A stretch of 64,000 bases of DNA from Rhizopus sp. PT2906 (Eukaryota; Mucoromycota; Mucoromycetes; Mucorales; Rhizopodaceae): assembly GCA_025529335.1 (NCBI GenBank), contig JAMYHX010000081.1, forward strand, positions 52,029 to 116,028, in the 5' to 3' direction. The notes under the pieces are model-generated. The model was not told the origin of the DNA and did not search any database. It saw only the letters and a program-made list of their open reading frames with translations. Below are positions 10,036 to 22,099 of this stretch, in pieces. Positions within the stretch are counted from its first letter, which is position 1; each line of letters opens with the position of its first letter. A program made the translations under genes and the position numbers.

Positions 10036-11917
10036 ATGTAAGTCATTTAACAAAAATAATAAAGTATATATAAACTAAAATAAAACTTAAGGTCATCTGC
10101 TGCTTTGAAAGTAATCAATCCAAATTCGGATGTCGCAAGACGCGGACAGGCACTTCAGCTCAACATTACTGCCGCGATAGGTTTACAAGAAGTGCTAAGA
10201 TCTAACTTGGGTCCTAGAGGAACAATCAAGATGTAACTATATAATAATAAAAAACATGTTATATAAAGTGAACTTATCATCACATAGGTTGGTAGATGGT
10301 GCTGGTGGTATTAAGCTTACCAAGGACGGAAAGGTCCTGTTGAGTGAAATGGTAAGCAAAAACACATAAATATATATAATGATTACTAACACTTAAAAAG
10401 CAAATTCAACATCCTACTGCTGCCATGATTGCCAAAGCCGCCACAGCTCAAGATGAAATCACAGGAGATGGCACAACATCCATCGTCTTGATGGTCGGTG
10501 AACTTTTAAAACAAGCCGAACGTTATATCTCTGAAGGTCTCCATCCTCGTGTGATCACAGAAGGATACGATCTTGCCAAAAAGGAAGCTCTCAAGGTAAG
10601 CATACACTCTACCGTGGAGAACAGTTATCTAATACATTGTAGTTTTTGGATGAATTCAAAGTGCAACAAGCCGAGATTGATCGTGAATTACTAGTATCAG
10701 TCGCACGTACCTCTCTTCGCACCAAAGTTCACCGCGCCTTGGCTGACACGTTGACCGAAGCTGTGGTCGATGCTGTCTTGGCTATTCATCGTGAAGGAGA
10801 ACCTATCGATCTTCATATGGTTGAAATCATGAAAATGCAACACCGTTCAGAGACAGAGTCTAAGCTGATCCGTGGTCTCGTCTTGGACCATGGTGCTCGT
10901 CATCCCGATATGCCCAAGCGAATCAAAGATGCATTCATCTTGACACTCAACGTCAGTCTCGAGTATGAAAAATCTGAAATCAACTCTGGCTTCTTCTATT
11001 CTACTCCTGAGCAACGTGATAGATTGGTAGAAAGTGAACGTAAGCATGTGGATGATAAGGTCCGCCGTCTAGTCGAGTTCAAGAATGAGATTTGTAGTGG
11101 TGAAAATGCTGATAAGGGATTCGTTATCATCAACCAAAAGGGTATTGACCCTCTTTCTCTTGACTTATTGGCTAAGCATGGTATCTTGGCCCTTCGTAGA
11201 GCTAAAAGAAGAAATATGGAGCGTCTTCAACTGGCGTGTGGTGGTGTTGCTCAAAACTCAGTAGAAGATTTGACACCTGAAATATTAGGTTACGCAGGAT
11301 TAGTCTATGAACAAGTGTTGGGGGAAGATAAATACACATTTGTTGAAGATGTCAAGGATCCCTATAGTGTGACCATTTTGATCAAGGGACCCAATCCTCA
11401 TATCATTGCTCAAACAAATGACGCTGTTCGCGATGGTCTTCGTGCTGTCAAGAATGCAGTTGAAGATAAAGCTGTTGTTCCTGGTGGAGGTGCCTTTGAA
11501 GTAGCTCTCGCTCAACATTTGACGAAATATAAAAAGGAAGTCAAGGGTCGTGCCAAGATGGGCGTTCAAGCCTTTGCTGATGCTATGTTGATCATACCCA
11601 AGGTCCTTGCTCAAAATGCTGGTTTTGATGTTCAGGATGTGATTGTTGCTTTACAGGTAAGAAAAAAAAAAAAAAAAAAGATGTGTATAATAAGACTAAC
11701 ATATTTTAAGGATGAACACTCTGATGGTCACGTCGTAGGTGTTGACCTGAAGACAGGTGAAACGATGGATCCTAAATTAGAAGGCGTTTGGGACAATTAC
11801 AGAGTCCATCGTCATATGCTCCATTCTTGCTCTGTTATCGCAAGTAATCTCTTATTAGTTGATGAAATGATGCGTGCTGGTAGAACATCCTTGAAAGGAC
11901 CTCAACTTGGAGAATAA
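10036..11917 (+). CDS. CCT6: T-complex chaperonin subunit zeta
   Basis: Subunit of the cytosolic TRiC/CCT ring that folds actin, tubulin and other proteins using ATP. Exons are 10036-10037, 10092-10232, 10288-10351, 10401-10595, 10643-11656 and 11711-11917, giving 540 aa, the normal length. The motif NLGPRGTIKMLVDGAG, the ATPase motif GDGTTS and the C-terminal VVPGGGAFE are all present. QNSVEDLTPEILG and the overall match point to the zeta subunit. The first intron splits the start codon: exon 1 supplies AT and exon 2 supplies G, then SSAALKVINPNSD. The last intron contains a run of about 18 A. Confidence 0.95.
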
Positions 11918-11960
11918 AACAATGACGCATATAAAAAGTGATTAAAAAACAACTTTAATT

Positions 11961-12866
11961 CTAATAAGGGTTACATCTATTTAACTCAGCAAAGTAACTA
12001 TGATTGAGTGCATCCTTTGCTGATATTCTTAATTGAGGTTGATATTGAAGCATACGGCTGAGTAAATCGAGACCACAGACATCAATATTGGGTAAAACTT
12101 GACTTATGCTCTGTTGAGGATAGATGACAGCTGGTTGTTTATATTCTGATAGTTGCGAGACACCAGGCCAAGTCTGTTCTGTTGGTGTGCCTAACAACCG
12201 AAATATCTTTTGTAACTGATCTTCATTGGTCGTTCCAGGGAACAACGGTCGACCTGTGTACATTTCACCCATAATGCAGCCTGCTGACCAGATATCAATA
12301 GATGTCGAATACATACGGGACCCCAAAAGGACATCAGGTGCACGATACCAAAGCGTAACAACTTCATTCGAAAACGTGTTTACAGGGATACCAAAGGCAC
12401 GAGCCAGACCAAAGTCTCCCAATTTCAATTCACCATGTTTATTGATCAGCAGGTTCTGAGGCTTCAGGTCACGATGAAGTACTCTATTTTCATGACAATA
12501 GGCGATACCCTTCAATAATTGATACATGAAAGACTTGATAGTGGCTGTGTCGAGATTACCCTGTCGAGCGTCCATAAACTTTTTGAGGTCTTGGTCCATA
12601 TACTCTGAGACAAGAATGAGTTTACTTTCGGTATGAATGACATCAAGTAGTCGAATGATGTTGGTATGTTTGAGTTCTTTCATGAGTGAAATTTCTCGAA
12701 TGGCTGTAGAGGGTGCACCTTCTTCAGGATCTAAGTGGATTTCTTTAAGAGCTACTGTCTCTCCTGTGATTCGACTCTTTCCCTTATAAACGATCGCATA
12801 GGTGCCTTCACCTAGCTTTTCCAGTCGAGTGTACCTTGTTTCAGGGTTCGAACCCAGGGAGTTCAT
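11961..12866 (-). CDS. PHO85: Pho85-type cyclin-dependent kinase, intronless
   Basis: Single-exon 301-aa kinase closely matching yeast Pho85, which with different cyclins controls phosphate response, glycogen metabolism and cell-cycle entry. It has GEGTYAIVYKG, the helix PSTAIREISLMKEL, HRDLKPQNLLINK, DFGLARAFGIPVNTF with Ser in the activation loop, and WYRAPDVLLGS. The start at MNSLGSNPETRY is the first true ATG; upstream codons encode a poly-F tract that is 5' UTR. No intron interrupts it, whereas the CDK5-like paralogue nearby has 11. Its stop is 43 bp from the convergent CCT6 stop. Confidence 0.95.
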   Translation of the reverse strand: MNSLGSNPETRYTRLEKLGEGTYAIVYKGKSRITGETVALKEIHLDPEEGAPSTAIREISLMKELKHTNIIRLLDVIHTESKLILVSEYMDQDLKKFMDARQGNLDTATIKSFMYQLLKGIAYCHENRVLHRDLKPQNLLINKHGELKLGDFGLARAFGIPVNTFSNEVVTLWYRAPDVLLGSRMYSTSIDIWSAGCIMGEMYTGRPLFPGTTNEDQLQKIFRLLGTPTEQTWPGVSQLSEYKQPAVIYPQQSISQVLPNIDVCGLDLLSRMLQYQPQLRISAKDALNHSYFAELNRCNPY

Positions 12867-13162
12867 GTTTTTGAACAAGAAGAAACACAAAAAAAGAAAA
12901 TACAAGAAATCATGCAAAAAATAAAAAAAGATTGCGCCTCGGCCAACAAAGAAGAAGAAGAAGAAAAAAGGGATCTGCTGTAGTCTAGAATCTCTCTCTC
13001 TCTCCTTTTCGCTTCTTATTTCTCTCTCTCTCTCTTTCTTTCTTTTTATATAATATAGTGATATATAGCATTGAGTTTATTCGGTATCAAAAGGGGAGAA
13101 CTTTTTATTGCCATGTGTTGAATAACCTCAGTCGGTTAAAATTGGTTTCTATTTTTATAACT

Positions 13163-13369
13163 TCATTTTCCAGCAGTGGTCGCAGCCAATTCTTCTCTAA
13201 CAGCTTCAATATGTTGCTTTAATAAATAATCCTTCTCTTTGAGTTCTTGTTCTTCTCTTCTCAGTCTAGCAATTTCTTCCCTTAATTGTTGCTCTTCACG
13301 AGTCAATCGATCCCTTCGAAAGGAGCTTTGGGGCTTGTTTAATAGTTCTGAACGGTAATAGTCTGCCAT
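13163..13369 (-). CDS. small coiled-coil protein, 68 aa
   Basis: A short open frame with a proper ATG encodes MADYYRSELLNKPQ followed by a charged helix with heptad spacing (LTREEQQLREEIARLRREE). An A-rich leader precedes it and no intron is needed. I do not recognise the family. It lacks a basic DNA-contact region convincing enough for a bZIP. Codon use and the uninterrupted helix argue that it is real. Confidence 0.6.
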   Translation of the reverse strand: MADYYRSELLNKPQSSFRRDRLTREEQQLREEIARLRREEQELKEKDYLLKQHIEAVREELAATTAGK

Positions 13370-14088
13370 GAGATAGGTATGTGTATAAAAAAAAGAAAGA
13401 AAAAAAAAAGAATGAGAATGAACTAATTTATAAGCTAAAAAATAGATAGAATACTCCTAACAGGCATGCTTTCTCTTGCCCCTTATTATTTTTATACATT
13501 TAAATGATCTCTCTTTCATTCTCTGTAAGAAAAAAAAAGCAGCATAAATGTTTTTTATTTGCATAAGAAGCTTTATATAGTAATTACACAAGATAAATTT
13601 ATTCATAATAGCTAATTACACAAAATCTACATCTCATTCAGCATTTACGCCCTTATTCATCGCAAAGAACGAAGCCATTAATCCTGTGGCAACACGATGA
13701 CGCGCAAAAACGAGCATAGCAAGTTGGAAGTGACTAGTTGCACAAAATATGTACTGGAATAAGAAAAAATATGCAACATTACATGGTTTAGTTGTTTTTT
13801 TTTTTTTTTTTTTTTTTTTGTTATTCTTTCTGGTTGAGCATCACACCTGCGCGACAAGCATTTGGTTCCTGAAAATGCATGAGCCTTCTTTCCTTTCTCA
13901 TATTATTGAACGTTTCTTTCTTTTGATTCAAATTCGCCTTCTAACATTGCATTGCATTGACCTTCTTTTTGTCGCTCAATACAACAATGGGAACAAAAAA
14001 TTAGGATAATCATATGCTCCTCAGTGTTGCAACGTCAACAGATTCCCGCTATCGAATCTGCTAATCATGTAGAGAACAAGCTGCGGCT
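13370..14088. other. intergenic, no gene seen
   Basis: A/T-rich, with a run of about 20 T near 13795-13819. The open frames here are low-complexity Phe-rich stretches. Confidence 0.5.
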
Positions 14089-15090
14089 TCATGGCATAAA
14101 CGTCGAACTGAAGAAGAAGAGCAGGAAGCCCTAGAGTAGAACCCTCCCAAATCATTCCCGCTGCCTATATTTCTCAGTTATACCTTTTACAAATAACTAA
14201 ACCTTGAACGCATGAACAAGGAGTGTTCACGTTGCCATGCTCTGCACTGGATAAACGAAAGGCAAGAGGCATCTACATCAAGGAATCCTAGCTGGGAACC
14301 ATGCTGCAAGCGGGGATCAGTTCAGTTACGGTTCTTGCCTAACCCGCCTGAGTACTTGAAGTATTTGCTTATACGCACAGACGCCTAAGGGAGGTACCTT
14401 AAGGACAGCCTTTGTCAGTGCAATGCTACCTTTGCGTTTACTTCATTGGACTGCGATATGTTTTCTACCTGGGATTCTGATACCATTAACAGCAGCAGAA
14501 GAGGATGGAATGTATTTCATATCCACGGTGCGCTTTGCTGTCGCCAGGGACCACTTCTTCTTTAAGACGGCAGCGAACCATCCTTCGTCCAACTTTACAT
14601 ATATAACTCACCTTACACTGCACCAAGAAGATCTGAAAGAAACAAAAATTCTAATTCCCCTATATCATAGTGGAGCTTTCCATTATGCTTTCTCATTGTA
14701 ATATCTGTTTCACACATATATCGCCATGGAATTCTAAGCAGATACAAGAATACAAACACAGACAGTAACACTAATGAAAATAACAAAGCAACTCGCCTTA
14801 CATTATCATCAGTCCTTCAGTGAGAATGAAGTTAATCGAAAGGAGTAACAGACGCACTCACAACCTTTTCACAATGGAGGAAGCCGTTGCTGTCATACCT
14901 ATTAAGTATAACGACAGAAAGCTTCAGAGATATTACATTCACCTAAAGAAGAGACTGTAATGTCAACATGCGTCAAGGCAACACTCTCAAAGAGTCGGTC
15001 AAGCACACGCTGCGTACATGCCTACCCACTACGTCCTTTTTATTTCCTCGTGAAACTTACGAATGGGCATTGACACCTGCGACTCTCTCT
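14089..15090 (+). mobile_element. decayed Helitron Rep/helicase protein fragment
   Basis: In three-frame translation, pieces of the Helitron N-terminal conserved region appear in family order. They are RRTEEEEQEALE (from about 14101), CSRCHALHWINERQ (about 14224), CCKRGSVQLRFLPNPPEYL, then FAFTSL and HIHGALCCRQGPLL, QLYIYNSP, THNLFTMEEAVAVIP (about 14856), HAAYMPTHYV and LFPRETYEWAL (about 15040). The stretch has at least three in-frame stops and frame changes between blocks, so it is a dead relic. The helicase half is not visible and no termini were found. The identification is from memory of the family pattern. Confidence 0.75.
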
Positions 15091-15335
15091 TCTCTCTCTA
15101 CCAACAGTCACAATTACTCTTTCTGCTGCTACTACGGTCGTTGAGGATGGAACTCGTGTAGAGTTGAATCCATCATTACTATAAGATCTGTTACGCCTTC
15201 ATCAAATTTGGTCAATTCAGTTCAAATATCTCAGTTTTTTAATAAAGATACACAGCACAATCTCACTGTGCGTTTTTACTTTATCTGATGCCAACTTTTA
15301 ATATAAATACTATAATTACAAAAGAAACCTATATT

Positions 15336-18300
15336 TTAACACACATTTTTAATCTTTTCTAGTTCAATCGCCCACTGTCTTCGTAGATCATCTATACTAC
15401 TTGAGGAGTATCTATTCTTGTTTGGACTTGGATTCAACTTCTTTTTAGCTTGAGAAGCTTGGGTATGACCAGAAGAGAGTCTGTCAAACACGTTGTTGAC
15501 AGCAGCCGATCTTCTCAGTTCATAAGAGTTTGTTGGTGAAGACTTCTTTCTCATCATCATGAATTCCTGTCCGAGGTCTGGATTTGAGTAACGATGAGCT
15601 AGTAATTCTTGCTGACTGGCCATTTCCCTCAAAAGGGACCGTCTTCTCTGCATCAGAGGTGAAGGAGCTGTGGGCGGCTGTTGAAAGGAAAAAGCGCGAC
15701 GGCGGTTCTGTTGTGATGGTGATTCTATCATCTTGGGAGGAGCAGGAGGAAGCGAAGTTGCATGTGTGAGACTGTACATGCTATCGGATTGAATCGACAG
15801 TCGACGTCTTGGTTCACTGGAAATCATGAATTGTTGCAAGAACTGTTCGGGAGAAGAAGATGAGTTGCGACGACCAGCCAGAGGTGACGCAGACGGCTTC
15901 ATTGGGGCGCCTGGTCGTTGCTGTAGTGGAAGAGAAGGTCGACGTTGGAGATAAGGGCTGAGTTCAGCTTCTGCCAATGTCGAAGGTGTCGGTTGACGAG
16001 GTGGGCGTAATTCTCCCATGCCTTCGTTATAAATTTTGTGAAACAGGGTTTCCACATGTTGATGATGGTCCTCCGGTAAGACATCAATGGCCGAGTCTGC
16101 ATCACTGCTATCTTCGGAATAGTGAGACAATTTCGAAAATGCAGAGTGGGTAGAGGTACGACGACGGTGAAGTTGCTTCAATCTCTTTTCGTAATCATCT
16201 GTTGCATCAAGAGCAGTTTTCTTCATGACAATCAACGTACGACGCAAATCTTCGGTTGTCTTTTCGTACTGTTGAATAGCCATTTTGTTTTGGGCTTCAT
16301 CCATACGAAGGGTGACAATGTCGTCCAGGGTGGCTTCCATGACGCATCGGAACTCATCAATATCCATTGACCTCAAGATTTTGGACATCATTTCAATACA
16401 CTGTTCGGGGGTTGCACTTGGAGGCAGGCTAAATCGTTCTTCAAGTGCATCCATGTCTTGCCAGTCGTCATTATCTTCTTGTTGTCTAGGCTTGGTAGCA
16501 AAGGTGACACGCTTTTCGATAGGTTTACTTGAGATATCAACGATATCGTCGTCATCTTGCAAAACATCAGCAGCGACGATATTATTGATGGCGTGGATAC
16601 GAGCATTGATATATGAGATCTCAGCTTCGATCATTTCAATGTTTTCATCAATGACTTGTCTGAAAGCACGATCGATAGGAATCATGTCTTTATCTTCGCC
16701 TTGTAACAAGTGTTCGCGTTCAGAGATGTATTCTTCCTTCTTTTGAGCGAGATCATTGCGCTTAGAGATCAGCTGTCGTAGCTCCTCAGCAGCTTGTTTG
16801 CTCTGGATATATTGAGACAATGCTTGATCGAGCAACAACTTCTTTTTAGCAGCGCGTACTTGAGGAGGAATGCGATGATGCTTTGCGACATTGGCAGCTG
16901 AAGCTGTGGTAGAAGTGCGATGACGTCTTCCGGCTCCACTTCGACGTAACTGGCCTAAGTCGAGCAAGGAACTAAAGTTGGCAAGGAGTTTGTCATCCAA
17001 GACGCCGCCTTCACGGACAGCCTTTTTGAGGATATTGACCAAGGACTTGAGCTTCTCAGCTGTGACGAGAGATTCATCAGTCTTTTTCTGAAGGACCATT
17101 TGAAGTTGTTTAGCTTCTCTTTCCAACTTGCGTTTTGTTTCAGCATCACGCTGCTGGCGACGGCGCAGCTGCTGAATTTCACGTTCGTGTGAGCTTAATT
17201 TCTCCTTGACACGCTCGGCTTCTTCTTTCATACGCTTGATCATTCGGCGCTTTTCGACCTTGAGTGTCTCGACATTGACACGGAGAGCACGGAGCATGCT
17301 CTCGTTCTGGTTACGTGCAGATTGAATTGAGCTTGTTGTTTGAGAATACTTGCGACGAAGATCGGCAAGCTGTGTCATCAGATTCTTCATCTTGGCTTCG
17401 TATGCATGGCGGATATCGTTCATGCTTTGTTGTTGAGCGACATCTTGACGTTGAGCAACTTCTTGACGTAGCACGAGGATTTCGTCACGTAGAGAATAGA
17501 TCTTTTGTTCAAACTTCTTGCGCATATCAATGTATTCGAGCTCGGTCTTTTCGAGCTGGTTCACCAGGGACTCATTCACTTGGATGTCAGATTGGATTTG
17601 GTCGAGCATACGATGGAACTGTGGATTGAATTCAGAAAAGTCAGTATCGTCAGTTAAAAAGGTATCGGCTGATGGCATGCGAGAACGATAAGAGGGTAAT
17701 AGTTTAGGCTATGAGATGGTTAATATATGTCTTTCTTTAGGGTATCTTTTTTGCTTACTTGATCGGATGCTAGTTCTTCAAGGTCGTCAAAGAGAGTTTC
17801 ATCTGATTGAAGACGAATGAATAGCTCATCGTCAGCTAGGATGTCGCATTCATAGTCTAGAGTATCCTCTGGTGTTCTCATCTAAAGAAAAATTAGTACT
17901 TGTGGTATAAGATAAGCATTTTTTTACCTTGAATTCATCCAGTACTTTCAAGGCCTTATCAATTTGGCTCTTTGCATTCAGAATGGAGTGCTTTGCGTCG
18001 ACCCGGAGACCACAAGACTCTGAGGTCTGAATAGAGCCTAGTGTTTCCTTGAGCCATGCTTCGATGTCTTCATCCTCGCTGCTGCTAACCATCTTGTTAT
18101 TCTCAGATTGTTTATGTGGTACTTTGGAACGTCTTGTGGACTTGAAAGTAATATTCTTGGCAGTTGTGGTGGTTGTACTGCCATTAATGGTTCTTCTCTT
18201 TTTGGTATGACCAGCCGACCTACGCTTACTTATCGTATGTGATACATGTGGACTCATGCCTGACACAGCGTCCATAAGTGGAGCACGCACAGACTCGGAG

Positions 18301-19950
18301 AAGGCTAACCGTTCTTGTGTATCAGCAAGCTCGTTACGTAAGTCCTGGATTGTCTTTTGATATTGTGCAATCATGGGGGAACTTTCAAAGTCACCTGACG
18401 ATAGCTCACGTTCCATCAAAAGTGTGTCTCGTTCGGCCGTCAATCGAACAATGTCATCTGACATTGACTGAATCCGTGACTTCAGCCGGTCAATTTCTTC
18501 TTGATGACCCAGCAGGTTGCCCACCAGCCCACCAGCGCCTGTTTTGGTTGCCTTAAGTGCCTGTAGTTCCATAGTCAGGCGCGCAACCTGAGACCGAAGT
18601 TGATTGACTTGGACAGAGGAGCCAACGAATTCCTGGTTGATGACTACTTTATTTTTGATATTTCGTGCACGATTGGCATATTTGAGTGTACTCAATGTCT
18701 CTGGAAAATTGGTATCGGATGGCGACACGCATGCCATCATCAGAGTTTGAGAGTTACCGCCAAGTGAGTCTTGTAGAAGTCGAGTGAGCTTAGAATCACG
18801 GTAGGGCACATGAGATGATTTTCTAGACTCATCGCCTAGAGCACTGATGACGTTACCAAGTGCCAGTAGACCAGAGTTAATAGAGATACCTTCTCTAGCG
18901 CGATCGCCTTGGGCATTGGTTCGTTTTAGCTAAGATAACATAAGAATAAGGGAATATGACGAATTTATGTAATGTTACCCTTTCGGAGCCAGCAAGATCG
19001 ACAAAATGAAATTTACTGACAATCACTTGTTCCTCATTTTGCTCTTGCAGTGGTTTTTGCTTCAAGATGACGGAAAAGATAGCGTGTGATCGAGAGGAAA
19101 CGGAGTTCATATCGGTTGATCCGGTTGTGCGACCGAGTGATCCTTTGATCAAGTTCTTGACGAGATCCTCAGGTGTCTGGCAGACTTCCTCACGAACACC
19201 AGCCCAATAGATATTTCCATTAACGTCTTCACGAATTTGAACGTCGCATTTTTTTGACTTGGAAGGGTTAAGTAAATCGACAAGGTCTTCGTTGTAAAGT
19301 TCTAGAAAGGATACTAGCACTTGATAGTCGATAGGTTCTGTCTGCTTCTTTTTTTCTAGTCGCTGAAACAAGTCATGAATGAATCTAGGGACAATACCTA
19401 AGGGAAAAGAGTGTGATTTTCAACAAGCGTTTCATGTTTTATGTTTGTTTATGTTTACCTTGATGTTCTGAGTCGATGTGTTCTTCTAAGGCTGTGCCCA
19501 TGCTGTAGGTTTTACCAGATCCTGTTTGACTAAATAAAGAATTTATTAATTTAGTGATCTACACAACAGCTGTACAAACACAAGTATTACCCATAGGCTA
19601 ATATTGTTGCGTTAAACCTAAAGAATATGAGTACTGTGAAGAAAGTACAAGGTTCTGTTGGGTTACCCATCTACAAATTTTTCTACTAAAGGTACGACAG
19701 ATGTATTATAAATATTCTCCTGTTTCGTATTTGCATCAAACACATAATCATATGTAAATGAATGATCCTTTCCGATAAGTATTTGTGGTTGATGTGGTAT
19801 AAAAGATATACATTCTGTACAATTTGATAGTTGTTCTTTTTGTGTTAAAGGGCGTACACGTAATGCCACTCTACATAAAATAAATTGTATTATAAACTAG
19901 TGAATAAACAAAATAACTAAAAAGTTATACCTAACAGCTGTTGAAGTCAT
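15336..19950 (-). CDS. kinesin-4-type motor protein (KIF4/KIF21-like)
   Basis: Plus-end microtubule motor. Eight exons (19931-19950, 19667-19870, 19591-19617, 19459-19529, 18979-19397, 17928-18929, 17759-17881, 15336-17708) give about 1,412 aa. The motor domain includes the P-loop GQTGSGKT, switch I NSVSSRSHAIF, switch II DLAGSER, and VPYRDSKLTRLLQDSLGGNS. The neck NRARNIKNKVVIN is characteristic of the KIF4/21/27 group. Long coiled coils follow, then a Ser/Pro/Gln-rich tail. Such kinesins control microtubule dynamics, spindle midzone or transport. One boundary (19667) is certain only to a base. The last 150 residues are poorly conserved and could hide another exon. Confidence 0.93.
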
Positions 19951-20261
19951 AATATTTTACAATAAAAAAAAAAAAAAAAAGAAAAAAAAAGGGGGGAGAA
20001 AAAGAGAGTAAAAAAAATAAATAAATAAATAAACCTTAATATCCGTTTCATCATCTCCCAATCTCTCTCTATTTTGATGGCCTGACGAGGTTGCATAAAT
20101 CCGTTCGTGGGGACTGTCGCTCTTTTAATAGAATACACACAACCCACAGACATTCCGAGATGTCAATATATATTTGGGTTAGAAGACAAGGATAAAATTT
20201 TTTTATTCTGCGTAACAATGATCATTCTGTAGACGGTATTACTATAAAATGGGTGTCCGGA

Positions 20262-20432
20262 TTAGGTAGAAGAAAACGCTTTAGCCACCCTTGAAGGTAC
20301 GCAAATACCAGTAACGCAAGACAGGTTAGAGCAACAGTCATCTCCAGACCGACAGTTCTTTAGAAGGGATGTACAATGTTGAAATGAACTAGTGACCATT
20401 ACCATGACGACTATCAACACTAATTTGTTCAT
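20262..20432 (-). CDS. small secreted cysteine-rich peptide, knottin-like
   Basis: A 56-aa frame from an ATG with A at -3. Residues 1-19 form a signal peptide (KLVLIVVMVMVTSS). The mature part has six cysteines in the order C-x6-C-x5-CC-x4-C-x4-C, the classic inhibitor-cystine-knot spacing. Knottins are disulphide-locked miniproteins found as antimicrobial, protease-inhibiting or ion-channel-active peptides. Function cannot be told from the spacing alone. A second peptide with the same architecture lies 1.3 kb away on the same strand. Confidence 0.65.
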   Translation of the reverse strand: MNKLVLIVVMVMVTSSFQHCTSLLKNCRSGDDCCSNLSCVTGICVPSRVAKAFSST

Positions 20433-21716
20433 TATTAAAATAATAAAAAAAGAGAAAAGAGAAAAATGAAAAAAGGAGGGGGATAGTGTCAAATTGTTGT
20501 TTGCCCCTGATTAATTTGATTGTCAAAGTAAACCTATTGCTCCTTTTTTTTTCTTCTTCTTTGTAAACAGGTTTTTCTTTTTCTTTATTTTGATAAACTA
20601 TCATTGGTTAATGCGGTTTTCACATTCCTAATCAAATTTGTAACAAACAAAAAAAAGTAACCTTAGAGAGGTTAGAAAGATATCATCGGGCCAAATCTGT
20701 AGTCACCTCTATTTGCCACCTCCCCCTGAGCTTATTTTTAAATGGATCCAAAAATAACACAGAGGAAACAATTTTGATTGGTTAATGCTTGGTTACTAAA
20801 ATGCTTATTCTTAGACTTACAGGCACTTCAAGAGTGCAGTTGGAACCTGAACTAATGTATGGTGAAGTGACATATTTCCCCTAAATTTTCAAAACGCTAT
20901 GTTTTACTCAATTCTTAACCATTTCTGATGTACTCAAGTTTACCCAGCAATGCCAAACCAATCTCTATCTATTTCATAATAGTCAGACGTCATAATTACT
21001 TGAAGAATACGTGAATCACTGTCAAGACCTATCTCGTAAACAAGGATTTTTTTCTGCCTGAACACCTGCCAAAGATTCTGCAAGTGCATCTTATTGTCAG
21101 CATATAAAATTTATTAATATATCTATATAAGGTTCCCAAGATTATTAAAAAAGGGAAGCTGGAGAAGAAACGATTGACAACTTTGTCAAAGATTTGAAAA
21201 ACCAATACTTGAATTCTGAAGCAAGGCTGGTAACTCCACATTTACGTAGCTTTTTTCAAGCATGAAAGTGAGTTTGATGTTAACAGAGCGATTTTATCCG
21301 CAAGAAGTGAACGATGTATCAATAGAGACGGTATAAAGTGTGAAATTCATAACGAATTCAAATAATGAGAGGAAAAAAAAACTCCCCATTGATTTCTTTT
21401 TATCAAGACACAATTAACAAAACGATAGTTCTGATTATTTTCGTTCAATTATAATCTTTTGACAGCAAACTTTAACCTGGACATTTATAAAACCGTTGGT
21501 TGGCCCCTGTGAAGCTGCTGATTAGACACAGCCAAACTGTAAGTTGGTGTGTTACAAAACCACCATTAGTTTTTTGAGCACAGCGCTGGCGTCACTGCAC
21601 GTCGGCATCTTGTTCTTTTATAGTAAAAAAAGAAGCTTCTTTTTTATTTATACAAATAATGTGCGCACATTCTTTGTTTATTTTGTTTTGTTGTAAACAA
21701 TGAAAAAATAGTTTCT
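20433..21716. other. intergenic between two knottin genes
   Basis: About 1.3 kb, A/T-rich. It holds the upstream region of the first knottin gene and downstream region of the second. The kinesin leader lies on the other side of the first knottin gene. A 70-codon frame at 21029-21241 shows no recognisable family. Confidence 0.45.
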
Positions 21717-21914
21717 TTAGCGTCTGATAGGCACACATTTATGTTCTATTGGGTTACAAATAGAACCAGGGCAGCATCGTTCAAGATCTTGACCACAGGG
21801 TGAACCCTTGGGCTGGCAGGCAGCAGAGATGATAACAGGCAGGGCAAGTAAAGTGACCAAGGAAATAAACTTCATCAAAATAAAGAGAAAAGAAAAGAAC
21901 TGCCTCATATTCAT
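21717..21914 (-). CDS. second small secreted knottin-like peptide
   Basis: A 65-aa frame, or 52 aa if translation starts at the internal ATG at 21875. The upstream ATGs have the better context and a TATA-like box lies at about 21982-21988. The signal peptide is LVTLLALPVIISAA. The mature part has six cysteines in the order C-x6-C-x6-CC-x4-C-x6-C, again an inhibitor-cystine-knot pattern. Outside the cysteines it differs from the peptide at 20262, so the two are diverged relatives or convergent. Confidence 0.65.
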   Translation of the reverse strand: MNMRQFFSFLFILMKFISLVTLLALPVIISAACQPKGSPCGQDLERCCPGSICNPIEHKCVPIRR

Positions 21915-22099
21915 TTATACATTCTGTTATCACACAAGCCGTTACATTATATAAATTGTAAAGAGCAAAAAGGAAAATGGACCTTTATATGGCAGCACTG
22001 TGTTCATCTGCACAAATATGCATAGATCAATGATGCTTTATGTAATATTACATCATCTTGGCAAGACACAGCAAAATTCACTCTTTATTGTAATTTTCA

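Noticed and set aside
12844..12855. GGGTTCGAACCC, resembling a tRNA T-arm
   Set aside because: It lies in the PHO85 coding region (codons for GSNP) and no D-arm, anticodon arm or acceptor stem surrounds it.
12867..12917. 17-residue N-terminal extension of the Pho85-type kinase
   Set aside because: It starts at TTG rather than ATG and encodes a Phe/Leu run from an A/T-rich leader.
14423..14701. 92-codon open frame with a hydrophobic start
   Set aside because: It runs in the wrong frame through the Helitron relic; the conserved blocks lie in the other frames.
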